From the NCBI GenBank assembly GCA_036501845.1, contig DASXZO010000025.1:1-32837 (forward strand): a stretch of DNA of 32,837 bases, in the 5' to 3' direction. The notes under the pieces are model-generated. The model saw only the letters and a list, made by a program, of their open reading frames with translations, ran no database searches and was not told the origin of the DNA. The stretch is from JBBREP01 sp036501845 (lineage in GTDB: Bacteria > Actinomycetota > Acidimicrobiia > IMCC26256 > PALSA-610). This document shows, one piece after another, positions 1 to 8,882 of the stretch (its first letter is position 1; each line of letters starts with the position of its first letter). The translations under genes and the position numbers were made by a program.

Positions 1-12
1 TTAAATCGCGGT

Positions 13-31
13 GGCTCGCCGGGGGCGAGCC
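13..31. terminator. Hairpin at the window edge, possible terminator
   Basis: Positions 13-20 and 24-31 form a perfect 8-bp GC-rich inverted repeat around a 3-base GGG loop, with further pairing possible beyond one mismatch. No T-run follows on the plus strand. On the minus strand a short ATTTAA lies about a dozen bases beyond it. It may end a gene lying left of the window. I see no gene in 1-246; the long minus-strand frame there is Arg-rich and looks like a shadow of GC-rich sequence. Confidence 0.35.
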
Positions 32-246
32 TCCACTCGTTCACCTTCGCGGCGAGCTCTCTGCGCACCGATTTCGCTCCTCCGTCGCTCCTCGGCTGCT
101 CCGCTCGCCGCGTCCCAACGCGAGTCGTTGCGAGGAGGACAGGGGAGATTGCCAGAGTGGCGGGTGCGGCTCGCGTGACGTGACGATCGGCGGAAATCGC
201 CGCGTTTGGGGCGACGCGCGGCGCTGGCTTCGTTAGCCTTCCGCCC

Positions 247-3200
247 GTGCGAAGGCGGCGGGCCCGAGCTCGGGCGCGTACGCGCGCGGGCATAGCGGGC
301 GCAATGGTGCTCGCGCTCGGCCTTACGAGCGCGGTGTACGCGGCCACCGCGGCGCGCCCGGCCACAGATCAGAACCCCACCGAGAACAGCGCGCCGGCAC
401 CCGCGAGCGTCCCTGCGCCGGTGAACATCCCCGACAGCGCCTACCCGTATCCCGCGAACGCCATCTTCGTGGCGCCGGGCGGCAACGACGCCGGCGCCGG
501 CACCATCGGCGATCCCTACGCCACGGTGGCGCACGCCATCGCAGCCAGTCCGAGCGGCGGGACGATCGTGCTCCGAGCCGGCGTGTACCGGGAGGCGCTC
601 GGCGCGATCACGAAGCCGCTCACGCTGCAGTCGTACCCGCACGAGCAGGCGTGGCTGTCGGGCACCGTGGTGGTGAACGGTTGGACGCCGGCTCCGGGTG
701 GCAACGCGTGGGCGCACACCGGTTGGACGGCCCAGTTCTGCCAGACCTGCTTCGACCCGAACGCGATCGTCGCCGCGTATCCCACGGCAGGTTTGCCCGA
801 CATGGTGTTCATCAACGGGCGGCCGCTCGCGCAGGTGACGAGCCTCGCAGCGGTGGGGCCGGGCACGTTCTTCGTCGACTACAGCGCGCAGACGCTCTAT
901 GTGGGTGACGATCCCACTGCCGCGGGCACCACGGTCGAAGCCGCCGCGCAGTCACAGGCCGCGATGTTCAATCCCGGCGCGGCGGGCAGCGTCGTGCGCG
1001 GTATCGGCTTCGAGGAGTACGCGTCGGCCTACAACCCCTGGCCGAATCCGGCGATGGTGGTGGACAACGCCGCACCAAACATCGACTTCGAGCGCGATGC
1101 CTTCGTGCGGAGCGCGTCGCGCGGCCTCACCGTGTACGCGAGCGGCGTGTCGGTGACCGACAGCGTGTTCGTCGACAACGGCATGGTCGGCCTGCATGCC
1201 AACGCCGCCGACCACCTCGACGTGGAGCGCAATCTCGTCGCGCGCAACAACAACGAACACTTCATCGCCACCAATTCGTCGATCACATCGACCGCCGGCA
1301 TCAAGATCACGAGCACGGGCTGGGCCACGATCAAGAACAACGTGATCGAGGACAACTACGCCAACGGCATCTGGTGCGACCTGTCGTGCCACGATCTGCA
1401 GATCGTCGACAACCTCGCGCGCCGCAACAATCAGAACGGCATCTTCGTGGAGATCAGCGGGCTCGCGCTCGTGGCGTCGAACGTGTCGGTGCAGAACGGG
1501 CTCGACGGTGTGCGGCTCAGTGGCACCACCGACACGCGGTCCTACAACAACACGCTGGCCGACAACGGCGCTCATGCGCTCGGCGTGTACGACGACGGTC
1601 GGCGCAACACCGACCCGGTCACGCTCGCGCTCGGCGTCACCTGGCAGCCGGCACGCAACGTGGTCTACAACAACCTGCTCGCAACCTCGGCCAGCGCGGT
1701 CACAGGGCCGCTCCTGCTCACGCAGGACAACGACCGGCCGATGGTCGACGATGCCGCGTCGATGATCACTGGGCTCGATAGCAACGTGTACGCGCGCGCC
1801 AACTCGAGCGCACCCACCACGCTCGTGCAATGGATCCACGGTGCGAAGAAGGCCGCCGGCAACTTCGCCACGCTCGGAACCTTGCAATCGGGCACCGGCG
1901 ACGAAACGTCGGGGCTCGAGCTCACCGGGCCGGGCGCGGCGCCACTGTTCGACAACCTCGCCTCGGGCGACTACTCGCTCGCGTCGGGAAGCCCGGCCGC
2001 CGGCAGTGGTGCACCACTCCCGAGCGACGTCGCCAGGGCGATCGGCACCGCGGCCCTCGGTGCGGTCGATCGCGGTGAGTTGCTCGGCCCGCCGTCGGCA
2101 CCGAGCGCCACCACCACCACCGTCACCGCACCCGCGGCCCAGTTACCCGCACCTGCGACCGTCACCGTCGTGGTCGCCAACGCCTCTCCGGTGGCATTGG
2201 CGCCATCGGGCGCGGTCACGCTCGTCGACACCACGACGGGCACAACGATCGGCAGCGCGTCGCTCGACGGCACCGGCACCGCGACGTTCAGCGCCGCATC
2301 GTTCAACCAGGGAAGCCACGATCTCAGCGTGCAGTACGGCGGCGACCGTGACAACCAGGCTTCGGGAGGCGCGGCCACGCTCGCGGTGAGTGCCGCCGTG
2401 AGCACCACATCGATCTCGGCCGACGTGGCGCAGCCGGTGTTCGGCCAGACGGTGACGCTCACGGCCCACGTCGATGCGTCGGTGAACCCGACGGGCACAG
2501 TCACGTTCAGCGACGCCGGCGCGCCGATCGGCACGGTGCCGCTCGACGCCGACGGCGACGCCGTGTTCGCCGACAGCGCAATGGCGCTCGGGTCGCACGC
2601 GGTGAGCGCGTCGTACGGCGGCGACGCGCAGACCGCGCCGAGCACCGACACCGACGACGCCGACCTGACCGTCGGCACCGCGAGCACGGCGCCGTCGCTC
2701 GTCGCGACACCGGCCGTGCCCGAGATCGGCGAGATGGTCACGCTGCACACCACGGTGGGCGCGATCGCTCCCGGCGCGGGCGTGCCCACCGGCTCGGTGT
2801 CGTTCTTCGACGGCACCACGAAGATCGCCGACGTCGCGCTCGACGGCAGTGGCGCGGCCGACACGCAGATCGCCGCGCTGTCGGCCGGCGCGCACTCGTT
2901 CACGGTTGCCTACGCGGGCGACGGCAACTTCGCCGGCGCGACGTCTGATCCGCTCTCGCTCACGGCCGTCGCCCGCCGCGCGACCACGGCGCTGTCGGCC
3001 TCGACGCAGAGCGCGGTGTTCGGCCAGTCCATCACCTTGAACGCTCAGGTGAGCGACGACGAGGGCGCGGTCACCGACGGCGCGGTCACCTTCACCGACA
3101 CCACCACGTCACAGGTGCTCGGTGTGGCCGCGCTCGATACCAACGGCAACGCGTCGGTGTCGACGTCGGCGCTCGCACTGGGTGACCATGCGATCGCGGC

Positions 3201-5643
3201 GAGCTTCGGCGGCAACACCGACGGTGACAGCGCGTCGACGGCGTCGACAACGGTCACCGTTGCTCCGGCCACGGTCACCATCGACGCGCAGGTCAATCCC
3301 GCATCGGTCACGGCTGGAGGCAGCGTGCACGTGCACGCCAGCGTCGCCGCGGCCGCGCCCGGCGCCGGCACGCCGAGCGGCATCGTGCACGTTGACGACA
3401 CCACCACGGGCACGCACCTCGCCGACCTCACGCTCGACGACTCGGGTGTGGTCGACGGCGACGTCGCGGCCGGCGCGCCAGGTGGCCACACGCTCACGCT
3501 CGCCTACTCGGGCGACGACGACTTCGGCGCCGGCGCGACCACCGCGGGCTATGGCGTCGTGGCCGCGGCGACGACCACGATCACCTCGGTCGACATGGCG
3601 AACCCGAGTTTCGGACAGACCGTCACGCTGCAAGCTGCGGTGTCGGGCGGCGCGCGCACACCCACCGGGACGGTGCAGTTCAGCGACGGCGCCAACCTGA
3701 TCGGCACGGCTTCGCTCGACGGCACCGGCACGGCAACGCTGGCCACGAGCGCGCTCGTCACCGGACCGCACACGATCGTTGCGAGCTACGGCGGCAACGC
3801 AAACTCGACTGCGAGCGACTCGAGCGCGGCGCCGCTGATCGTGGAGGTGGGCCAGGCTCCCACCCAGACTGCGCTCACCGCCGACGTGGCAACTCCCGCA
3901 CACGGCCAGCTCGTGACGTTCTCGATCGCGGTGACCGGCGCACAGCCGAGCGGCACCGTGATGCTGCTCGACGGCACCACACCGATCACGGCCGCGCTTC
4001 CCCTCGACAGCAACGGCGACGCGACCGTTGCCACGGCGTCGCTCGCAGTCGGCACGCACGTGCTCATCGCGGCCTACGGCGGCGACGCGAACCATGCCGC
4101 GAGCGACAGTTCGGTCGCGCCCGTCACCGTGGTGGTGAGTCGCGCGACCACCACCACATCACTCGTGGCGTCGGCGAACAGCGCCGCGCTCGGCGCGCCC
4201 GTCACATTGTCGGCTACAGTGTCGATCGCGTCGCCGGGGCAGGGCGTTCCCACCGGCACGGTCACCTTCGCCGACAAGGGTGTCGCGCTGAGTGCGCCGA
4301 TCGCGGTGGACGGATCGGGCACGGCTCGGCTCGTGTCCACGACGCTGCCACTCGGCGTGCGGGGTCTCACTGCGGCCTATGCCGGCGACACCAGCAACGG
4401 ATCGAGCACCTCGGCGTCGGTGGCCGTGACGATCAGCCGGCGCAGTCCCACCGTCTCTATTGCGACCTCGACCGGTACTGCGGTGTCGGGTCAAGGCGTC
4501 ACCTTCACGGCGTCGGTGTCCGACGCGAACGGCGTGGTGCCCGACGGCTCGGTCGCGTTCAGCGACGCGAGCAAGGCGCCCGCCACTGTGCTCGCGACCG
4601 TTCCGGTGGTCGCCGGCCACGCGTCGTTCACCACCGCCTCGTTGGCGCCAGGCGCCCACACCATCACCGCCCGGTATCTCGGCGGCGCCAACGACATGGC
4701 CGCCGGACCGGCATCGGTCACGCAGACGGTGACGCGTGCCGCAAGCGCAACCGCGCTGGTGGCCACACCGCCCACGAGCAGTCTCGGCGCCCCGGTGACG
4801 CTCACCGCGTCGGTGTCGGTGCAAGCGCCGGGTCAGGCATCGCCCACGGGCACCGTCACGTTCCTCGACGCGGGCAAGGCGCTCGGCACCGCCGTCGCGC
4901 TCGGGCCGAGCGCGCAAGCCGTGTTCTTGACGAGCGCGCTGCACTCGGGCGCGCACACGCTCACCGCGGTCTACAACGGCAACGCGACGATCTCCGCGAG
5001 CACGAGCGCGGTGGTGCCGGCAACCGTGGGCTTGCGGCCTACCACGGTTGCCTCGGCGAGCCCGTCGGCTACCAGCGTGTTCGGCCAGACCGTGGCGGTT
5101 GCGGTGATGGTCGCCGATCCGCTCGGCGCGGTGACGCGCGGGTCGGTGGTGTTCAAGGACACCATCGGCGGCACCACCACGACGCTCGGCACGGTCACGC
5201 CCGACGGGTCGGGCAACGCCAAGCTCTCGGTGACCTTCCGCCGAGTTGGTGCGCACAGCATCTCTGCCCGCTATCTCGGCAACGGCACCGACGCGGCGTC
5301 GGCGCCGGCCACCCTCGTGCAGACCGTGACGCGTGCGAGCACCGCGCTCGCCCTTCGCGTCACGCCGGTCTCGGTCGTGTCCGGCGCCACGGTGACCGTC
5401 GCGATCGCGGCGTCGGCAGTCGCACCGGGCACCGGCATCCCCGCCGGCGCGTTCTCGGTGTACGACGGCACCACGCTCGTGAAGAGTGGTTCGTTGGTCG
5501 CCACCACCGGCGCCCAGACGGTGGTGATCAAGCCCCTCGCCGCGCTCGGCGCGCACAGCATCACCGTGACCACCGCGGGCAACGCGAACTTCCTGCCGGC
5601 CCGCTCGTCGCCCGTCACCATGACCGTGAAGAAGAAGACATAA
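247..5643 (+). CDS. Large secreted right-handed beta-helix protein with twelve Ig-like repeats
   Basis: This 1798-residue protein is predicted to be exported and to act at or outside the cell surface. Residues 1-33 are an Arg-rich n-region followed by a hydrophobic stretch ending VYAATAA, a signal peptide. Residues about 70-140 (NAIFVAPGGNDAGAGTIGDPY) match the DUF1565-type opening of parallel beta-helix proteins. Residues 140-610 hold Asn-rich rungs such as NNVIEDNYANGIW and end with a DYSLASGSPAAGSG segment typical of such domains. Residues about 617-1798 are twelve Ig-like (Big_3-type) domains of about 98 residues. There is no LPXTG anchor or C-terminal membrane helix; the protein ends VKKKT. 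The GTG start has no clear ribosome-binding site; an internal ATG at 304 would shorten the n-region. Polysaccharide binding or cleavage, or adhesion, are possible roles; no catalytic residues can be assigned. The domain architecture is clear, the function is not. Confidence 0.85.
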   Translation: MRRRRARARARTRAGIAGAMVLALGLTSAVYAATAARPATDQNPTENSAPAPASVPAPVNIPDSAYPYPANAIFVAPGGNDAGAGTIGDPYATVAHAIAASPSGGTIVLRAGVYREALGAITKPLTLQSYPHEQAWLSGTVVVNGWTPAPGGNAWAHTGWTAQFCQTCFDPNAIVAAYPTAGLPDMVFINGRPLAQVTSLAAVGPGTFFVDYSAQTLYVGDDPTAAGTTVEAAAQSQAAMFNPGAAGSVVRGIGFEEYASAYNPWPNPAMVVDNAAPNIDFERDAFVRSASRGLTVYASGVSVTDSVFVDNGMVGLHANAADHLDVERNLVARNNNEHFIATNSSITSTAGIKITSTGWATIKNNVIEDNYANGIWCDLSCHDLQIVDNLARRNNQNGIFVEISGLALVASNVSVQNGLDGVRLSGTTDTRSYNNTLADNGAHALGVYDDGRRNTDPVTLALGVTWQPARNVVYNNLLATSASAVTGPLLLTQDNDRPMVDDAASMITGLDSNVYARANSSAPTTLVQWIHGAKKAAGNFATLGTLQSGTGDETSGLELTGPGAAPLFDNLASGDYSLASGSPAAGSGAPLPSDVARAIGTAALGAVDRGELLGPPSAPSATTTTVTAPAAQLPAPATVTVVVANASPVALAPSGAVTLVDTTTGTTIGSASLDGTGTATFSAASFNQGSHDLSVQYGGDRDNQASGGAATLAVSAAVSTTSISADVAQPVFGQTVTLTAHVDASVNPTGTVTFSDAGAPIGTVPLDADGDAVFADSAMALGSHAVSASYGGDAQTAPSTDTDDADLTVGTASTAPSLVATPAVPEIGEMVTLHTTVGAIAPGAGVPTGSVSFFDGTTKIADVALDGSGAADTQIAALSAGAHSFTVAYAGDGNFAGATSDPLSLTAVARRATTALSASTQSAVFGQSITLNAQVSDDEGAVTDGAVTFTDTTTSQVLGVAALDTNGNASVSTSALALGDHAIAASFGGNTDGDSASTASTTVTVAPATVTIDAQVNPASVTAGGSVHVHASVAAAAPGAGTPSGIVHVDDTTTGTHLADLTLDDSGVVDGDVAAGAPGGHTLTLAYSGDDDFGAGATTAGYGVVAAATTTITSVDMANPSFGQTVTLQAAVSGGARTPTGTVQFSDGANLIGTASLDGTGTATLATSALVTGPHTIVASYGGNANSTASDSSAAPLIVEVGQAPTQTALTADVATPAHGQLVTFSIAVTGAQPSGTVMLLDGTTPITAALPLDSNGDATVATASLAVGTHVLIAAYGGDANHAASDSSVAPVTVVVSRATTTTSLVASANSAALGAPVTLSATVSIASPGQGVPTGTVTFADKGVALSAPIAVDGSGTARLVSTTLPLGVRGLTAAYAGDTSNGSSTSASVAVTISRRSPTVSIATSTGTAVSGQGVTFTASVSDANGVVPDGSVAFSDASKAPATVLATVPVVAGHASFTTASLAPGAHTITARYLGGANDMAAGPASVTQTVTRAASATALVATPPTSSLGAPVTLTASVSVQAPGQASPTGTVTFLDAGKALGTAVALGPSAQAVFLTSALHSGAHTLTAVYNGNATISASTSAVVPATVGLRPTTVASASPSATSVFGQTVAVAVMVADPLGAVTRGSVVFKDTIGGTTTTLGTVTPDGSGNAKLSVTFRRVGAHSISARYLGNGTDAASAPATLVQTVTRASTALALRVTPVSVVSGATVTVAIAASAVAPGTGIPAGAFSVYDGTTLVKSGSLVATTGAQTVVIKPLAALGAHSITVTTAGNANFLPARSSPVTMTVKKKT
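2095..5640 (+). repeat. Twelve tandem Ig-like domain repeats within the secreted protein
   Basis: Each unit runs roughly: TTxxxSA, a (V/L)FGQxVTLTA strand, PTGTVTFxD, a LDGxGxA turn, xLxxGxHxIxAxYxGD, then a threonine/valine linker. Units differ in the loop before PTGTV. Units 3, 5, 8, 10 and 12 have a PGxGxP insert. Units 4, 9 and 11 have a GxVxDG-type loop. Units 2, 6 and 7 are short. Units 9 and 11 both end in a QTVTRA linker, suggesting that units 9-10 and 11-12 arose from a two-domain duplication. DNA copies are diverged, so the repeats are old. Confidence 0.85.
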
Positions 5644-5648
5644 CTCAT

Positions 5649-6170
5649 TCACAACATGCGTTGCATGGTGACGACGTCGAGCCACTTGCCGAATTTTCGG
5701 CCCACCTCGATCTCGGTGCCGATCGTGGCGAAGCCCACCTTCTCGTGCAGCGCGATCGACGCGTCGTGGCCGCCGACGATGCGGGCGACGATCGAGTGGA
5801 AGCCGTGCGCGCCGGCCGCTTCCACGAGCCGCTCCATCAAGAGCCGGCCCACCCCTCGCCCTTGGCGGTCGCGCCGCACGTACACCGAGCTCTCGACGGT
5901 GGTGGCGTAGGCCGGTCGGGGGCGGTAGGGCGTGAGCGACGCGTAGCCCACCACGGTGCCGTCGCCCTCGATCGCCACGATCGCGGGGTACGAGCCCGAG
6001 TGCTCGATGATCCAGTCCCGCTGCTCGTCGAGGCTGCGCGGCACCAGGTCGAAGGTGACCGTGGAGTCGAGGACCTCGGGGTTGTAGATGTCGGCGATCG
6101 CCGTGGCGTCGCCCATCTCCACCGGCCGGGTGCGGAGCGCCGCAGCGGCGTCCGCCTCGGATTCCGGCAT
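5649..6170 (-). CDS. GNAT-family N-acetyltransferase, phosphinothricin-acetyltransferase-like
   Basis: This 173-residue cytoplasmic enzyme is predicted to transfer acetyl from acetyl-CoA to an amine. The full GNAT fold is visible: an N-terminal LRTRPVEMGDATAIADIYN segment, ESSVYV (Glu93) on the central strand, and the acetyl-CoA pyrophosphate loop RRDRQGRGVGRLLMERL at residues 99-115. A C-terminal HEKVGFATIGTEIEVGRKFGKW block follows. The length and the last block match the Pat/YncA branch, whose members acetylate phosphinothricin, methionine sulfoximine or similar amino-acid analogues. The real substrate cannot be read from sequence. It converges on the large secreted protein with only 5 bases between stop codons, and no terminator is visible between them. 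The ATG start lies 40 bases from the tRNA-Thr gene on the other strand. Confidence 0.88.
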   Translation of the reverse strand: MPESEADAAAALRTRPVEMGDATAIADIYNPEVLDSTVTFDLVPRSLDEQRDWIIEHSGSYPAIVAIEGDGTVVGYASLTPYRPRPAYATTVESSVYVRRDRQGRGVGRLLMERLVEAAGAHGFHSIVARIVGGHDASIALHEKVGFATIGTEIEVGRKFGKWLDVVTMQRML

Positions 6171-6210
6171 CGGGGCGACCTTAGGCCATCGGCTAACTTG
6201 GCAAGCCTTC

Positions 6211-6283
<73 letters not shown>

Positions 6284-6307
6284 CACCAGTGGTCCCAGCC
6301 CACGCCT

Positions 6308-6381
6308 GGCGGGGTAGCTCAGGTGGTCAGAGCACACGGCTCATAATCGTGGTGTCGCGGGTTCGAGTCCCGCCCCCGCTA
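6308..6381 (+). tRNA. tRNA-Met (anticodon CAT, elongator type)
   Basis: A 74-base cloverleaf. The acceptor GGCGGGG pairs with CCCCGCT (first pair G-U), the anticodon stem is CACGG/TCGTG with loop CTCATAA, and the T-stem is GCGGG/CCCGC. The paired first position and the GCTC/GAGC D-stem argue against an initiator. A CAT anticodon could also be the lysidine-modified tRNA-Ile, but position next to tRNA-Thr and upstream of rpmG matches the elongator tRNA-Met of Actinomycetota. Only CC, not CCA, follows the discriminator. Confidence 0.94.
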
Positions 6382-6402
6382 CCGCTAGACGACAAACCCA
6401 CA

Positions 6403-6419
6403 CGGGTCGAAAGGACCCG
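6403..6419 (+). promoter_or_regulatory. Leader hairpin with GAAAG loop upstream of the first tuf
   Basis: CGGGTC (6403-6408) pairs with GACCCG (6414-6419) around a GAAAG loop, between tRNA-Met and the tuf start, and stops about 20 bases before ATG. The 11-base string CGGGTCGAAAG recurs in the sigma-factor leader at 7877-7887. It could mark a tRNA/mRNA processing point or a translational control element; the role is inferred only. Confidence 0.4.
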
Positions 6420-6438
6420 CGAGCACACGGAGAACGGT

Positions 6439-7626
<1,188 letters not shown>

Positions 7627-7655
7627 AGCGAAGAACTCAGAGACGAGAGACAGAC

Positions 7656-7823
7656 ATGGCGAAGTCGGGTGAGAAGCGCGTGCACGTGACGCTTGCGTGC
7701 GAGGAGTGCAAGCGGCGCAACTACATCACGATGAAGTCGCGGATCAACGACCGCGAACGCATCGAGATGAAGAAGTACTGCCGCTGGGACAAGAAGCACA
7801 CCCTCCACAAGGAGACCCGCTGA
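7656..7823 (+). CDS. rpmG: 50S ribosomal protein L33
   Basis: A 55-residue basic protein of the large subunit. The family signature is clear: VTLACEECKRRNYIT near the start and KKHTLHKETR at the end. L33 proteins of the zinc-binding type have two CxxC pairs. Here the first is intact (Cys15, Cys18), but the second reads C42-R-W-D45, so the fourth ligand position is Asp. Zinc binding may be altered or lost; Asp is a possible but unusual ligand. The start follows tuf by 29 bases, and AGACGAGAGA precedes the ATG as a weak ribosome-binding site. It is last in the tRNA-tuf-rpmG unit and is followed by a hairpin. Confidence 0.95.
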   Translation: MAKSGEKRVHVTLACEECKRRNYITMKSRINDRERIEMKKYCRWDKKHTLHKETR

Positions 7824-7833
7824 CCTGGGTATC

Positions 7834-7853
7834 CGCTCCCCCGACCGGGAGCG
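7834..7853 (+). terminator. Hairpin after rpmG
   Basis: CGCTCCC (7834-7840) pairs perfectly with GGGAGCG (7847-7853) around a 6-base loop, 10 bases after the rpmG stop. A short TTTT follows only at 7863-7866. It probably ends the tuf-rpmG transcript, though the poor T-run leaves this uncertain. Confidence 0.5.
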
Positions 7854-7873
7854 ACATGTAACTTTTCAGGGCG

Positions 7874-7895
7874 AGGCGGGTCGAAAGATCCGCCT
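7874..7895 (+). promoter_or_regulatory. GAAA-tetraloop hairpin in the sigma-factor leader
   Basis: A 9-bp stem (7874-7882 with 7887-7895, one G-U pair) is closed by a GAAA tetraloop. It sits 54 bases before the preferred sigma start at 7949. ATGTAAC at 7856-7862, with TCGA at 7881-7884, loosely resembles an ECF-type promoter (AAC motif near -35), which would suit autoregulation but is weak evidence. The hairpin may instead be part of a bipartite terminator with 7834-7853. Confidence 0.4.
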
Positions 7896-7948
7896 TGCTG
7901 CGTTCCGGAGGACGCTCCGCAGCGCACGTGGCGCCGAACGGAGAGCAT

Positions 7949-8521
7949 GTGGACGATCGTGAGCTGATCGAGGCCGCCCAGGGCGGCGATCGATTGGCGT
8001 TCGAGGAACTGGTCCGCCGGACCTACCGAGACACCTTCACGCTCGCGCACCGGCTCACCGGTAACGAGGAGGACGCGCGCGACGTGGCCCAGGATGCGTA
8101 CCTGCGGGCTTGGAAGGGGATCGGGAAGTTCCGCGGCGAGGCGCAGTTCTCGACGTGGCTCTACCGGATCACGGCCAACGCGGCCGCAACGCACATGCGC
8201 AAGCGCAAGCGGCACCGCAGCGAGTCGCTCGACGACGTCGGCGAGCCGGCCGAGTTGCGGTACGAAGCGCAGCCCGCGGCAATGGCCGAGGCCGGCGACC
8301 TGCTCGACCGGTTGGCCGCAGCCGTCGACCAGTTGCCGCCGAAGCTGCGCCAGGTCGTGGTGTTGCGCGACGTCTACTCGTTGCCTCACGAAGCGATCGC
8401 CGAGGAGCTCGGGATCACCGAAACCGCGGCGAAGGTGCGCCTGCATCGCGCCCGGCGCAAGCTGCGCGAGGTGGTCGTGCCCACGGGCGAGGAGTACGGA
8501 GCGTCAGCCCATGCAGTGTGA
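7949..8521 (+). CDS. ECF-family RNA polymerase sigma factor
   Basis: A 190-residue alternative sigma factor that directs RNA polymerase to a stress or envelope regulon. Region 2 spans about residues 16-90, with EEDARDVAQDAYLRAWKGIGKFRG (core binding and -10 recognition) and FSTWLYRITANAAATHMRKRKR. Region 4 spans about 118-175 with LPPKLRQVVVLRDVYSLPHEAIAEELGITETAAKVRLHRAR, a helix-turn-helix for the -35. There is no region 3, as expected for ECF sigmas. I chose GTG 7949 because GGAG lies 5 bases upstream; GTG 7928 and TTG 7895 are in frame but less well supported. Its end overlaps the next gene by 11 bases, and that gene encodes a zinc-finger anti-sigma. The two form a classical switch pair, inserted between rpmG and tRNA-Trp. 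Confidence 0.93.
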   Translation: MDDRELIEAAQGGDRLAFEELVRRTYRDTFTLAHRLTGNEEDARDVAQDAYLRAWKGIGKFRGEAQFSTWLYRITANAAATHMRKRKRHRSESLDDVGEPAELRYEAQPAAMAEAGDLLDRLAAAVDQLPPKLRQVVVLRDVYSLPHEAIAEELGITETAAKVRLHRARRKLREVVVPTGEEYGASAHAV

Positions 8522-8864
8522 AGAGGTCGCCGAACTGATTCCCGGTCTCGTCGACAGCGAAGAGCGGAATCTCGCGGTCGAGGCCCATGTGGATTCGTGC
8601 CTGCGCTGCCAGGCCGAGGTGGCGCGCTACCGCAAGCTGCTGCGCGCCATGGCGCTGCTGCGCACGCGCTATCTCGAGCCCAGCCCGTCGGCGCTCGTGC
8701 AGACGCTCGCCGCACTCGAAGCCGACCTCGAACGCGGCGTCACCCGAGCGACGCTGTCGGGCAAGCGCCTCGCCTATGCCGGTGCGATCGGTGGCACCGT
8801 CGCAACCGCGGCCACCGTCGCGGCGTTGATCGCCCGCAACCGCCGCCTGCGCCCCACCGGCTGA
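8511..8864 (+). CDS. Putative membrane-anchored zinc-finger anti-sigma factor
   Basis: This 117-residue protein likely binds and inhibits the sigma factor encoded just upstream. Cys3, then H26xxxC30xxC33, is the HxxxCxxC zinc-binding anti-sigma (zf-HC2) motif. After a helical linker, residues 87-108 (a Gly/Ala/Val-rich segment) form one probable membrane span, followed by a short RNRRLRPTG tail. The basic tail is odd for an N-in, C-out protein, so the helix may be weak or its topology unusual. The start overlaps the sigma stop by 11 bases, implying translational coupling and balanced synthesis. Release could be by redox change at the zinc site or by proteolysis; the sequence does not say which. 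The family call rests on the motif plus context. Confidence 0.83.
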   Translation: MQCEEVAELIPGLVDSEERNLAVEAHVDSCLRCQAEVARYRKLLRAMALLRTRYLEPSPSALVQTLAALEADLERGVTRATLSGKRLAYAGAIGGTVATAATVAALIARNRRLRPTG

Positions 8865-8882
8865 CGGGATCGCGGCGATCGA

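Noticed and set aside
2095..5640. CRISPR-like or DNA-level tandem repeat array
   Set aside because: The repeats are protein domains of about 98 codons with diverged DNA, not short identical repeats with spacers.
4159..5685. Long minus-strand frame opposite the Ig-like repeats
   Set aside because: Arg/Gly/His-rich antisense of repetitive GC-rich coding sequence; no domain recognised.
6194..6199. TAACTT as a -10 element for tRNA-Thr
   Set aside because: No -35 at suitable spacing; too weak to list.
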